From: an uncultured Coriobacteriaceae bacterium
GTDB lineage: Bacteria > Actinomycetota > Coriobacteriia > Coriobacteriales > Eggerthellaceae
Assembly (NCBI GenBank): GCA_902796815.1
Contig: CADBQL010000056.1
Location: 1 to 5,914 of the forward strand
DNA: 5,914 nucleotides
Direction: 5' to 3'
Under the pieces are notes generated by a model. It was given only the letters and a program-made list of their open reading frames with translations, made no database searches and was not told where the DNA came from. Within the stretch, counting starts at the first letter, position 1. Every line of letters begins with the position of its first letter. The translations under genes were made by a program, and so were the position numbers. This document shows, one piece after another, positions 5,752 to 5,914 of the stretch.

Positions 5752-5784
5752 GAATGAGTCGCGCCCCTGGGGCGTGACTCATTC
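5752..5784. repeat. 33-bp near-perfect palindrome, intact copy of the upstream element
   Basis: GAATGAGTCGCGCCCC (5752-5767) and GGGGCGTGACTCATTC (5769-5784) pair over 16 positions with one G-T (5761 with 5775), around a single central T. The left arm is the exact reverse complement of 155-170 before rdgB. As RNA it would be a very stable hairpin and could protect or end the hydrolase transcript from either side, but no T-run flanks it on either strand. It is best described as a REP-like interspersed palindrome. Confidence 0.75.
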
Positions 5785-5816
5785 TATGTTGCCGCTGTTT
5801 CGAGCGCAGTTCGCTG

Positions 5817-5843
5817 GCCAAGTCGGGGAAAGCGACAATTGGC
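5817..5843. other. Bulged hairpin upstream of the next gene
   Basis: GCCAA (5817-5821) pairs with TTGGC (5839-5843), continued by GTCG (5822-5825) with CGAC (5833-5836). This gives nine pairs with a 2-base bulge and a GGGAAAG loop. Its left arm overlaps one arm of a second inverted repeat (5820-5827 with 5863-5870). Confidence 0.4.
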
Positions 5844-5847
5844 TGCT

Positions 5848-5882
5848 CGATATGACAAAAAACCCGACTTTATGTCATATCG
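5848..5882. promoter_or_regulatory. Perfect 10-bp inverted repeat, likely operator
   Basis: CGATATGACA (5848-5857) and TGTCATATCG (5873-5882) are perfect reverse complements separated by 15 bases. The right arm ends eight bases before a TATAAT box, where a dimeric regulator would compete with RNA polymerase. A further TGTCA occurs at 5896-5900. I cannot name the regulator. Confidence 0.55.
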
Positions 5883-5890
5883 GATGGCAA

Positions 5891-5896
5891 TATAAT
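5891..5896 (+). promoter_or_regulatory. -10 box of the next gene
   Basis: A perfect TATAAT. The best -35 candidate is the weak CTTTAT (5868-5873) at 17 bp, which touches the operator's right arm. A poor -35 box would fit a promoter that needs an activator or is controlled by the palindrome. Confidence 0.55.
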
Positions 5897-5902
5897 GTCA
5901 CC

Positions 5903-5914
5903 ATGAATGATGCG
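5903..5914 (+). CDS. Start of a further gene, cut by the window edge, probably leaderless
   Basis: ATG at 5903 begins MNDA before the sequence ends. It lies seven bases after the -10 box, where transcription itself would start, and no Shine-Dalgarno sequence precedes it. This layout fits a leaderless mRNA, which is common in actinobacteria. Other ATGs at 5907 and 5910 are possible starts. The product cannot be told from four codons. Confidence 0.4.

Overview
The window looks like a stretch of chromosome from a moderately GC-rich Gram-positive bacterium. I favour an actinobacterium of the Coriobacteriia/Eggerthellales type. This is inference from the GC-leaning third codon positions, the acpS-nnrD neighbourhood, a secreted glucosaminidase plus NlpC/P60 cell-wall hydrolase with an Ala-Leu-Ala signal-peptidase site, and a likely leaderless gene at the right edge. 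All genes found are on the + strand.

Layout. Positions 1-75 may hold the last codons of an upstream gene, but the frame cannot be decided. Positions 77-171 carry three degenerate tandem copies of a palindromic element, and a near-perfect copy returns at 5752-5784. At 262-1527 one uninterrupted reading frame encodes an RdgB/HAM1 house-cleaning NTP pyrophosphatase joined by a linker of about 70 residues to a holo-ACP synthase (AcpS). It overlaps by 11 nt the next gene (1517-2620), an NnrD-type ADP-dependent NAD(P)HX dehydratase with an unusual acidic N-terminal extension built partly on a 15-bp repeat. Together these form a tight two-gene unit for metabolite repair and cofactor attachment: cleaning of damaged purine NTPs, repair of hydrated NAD(P)H, and 4'-phosphopantetheine loading of ACP.

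Positions 2621-3153 are non-coding. They contain nested inverted repeats just after nnrD, a probable intrinsic terminator (2760-2785), further hairpins, a good sigma70-type promoter (2998-3026) and a structured 5' leader of about 120 nt. The monocistronic gene at 3154-5712 encodes an 852-residue exported peptidoglycan hydrolase. In order it has a signal peptide, four VYD decapeptide repeats, three DxDxDG calcium-type repeats, an acidic then Lys/Asp-repeat linker, a glucosaminidase domain, an NlpC/P60 domain and a Lys/Ser/Ala tail.

Positions 5713-5902 contain the palindromic repeat, a hairpin, two interlocked inverted repeats and a TATAAT box seven bases from an ATG at 5903. This looks like the control region of a further gene that runs off the window.

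The most unusual items are the RdgB-AcpS fusion, the repeat-bearing NnrD extension, the shared palindromic element and the interlocked palindromes at the right edge.
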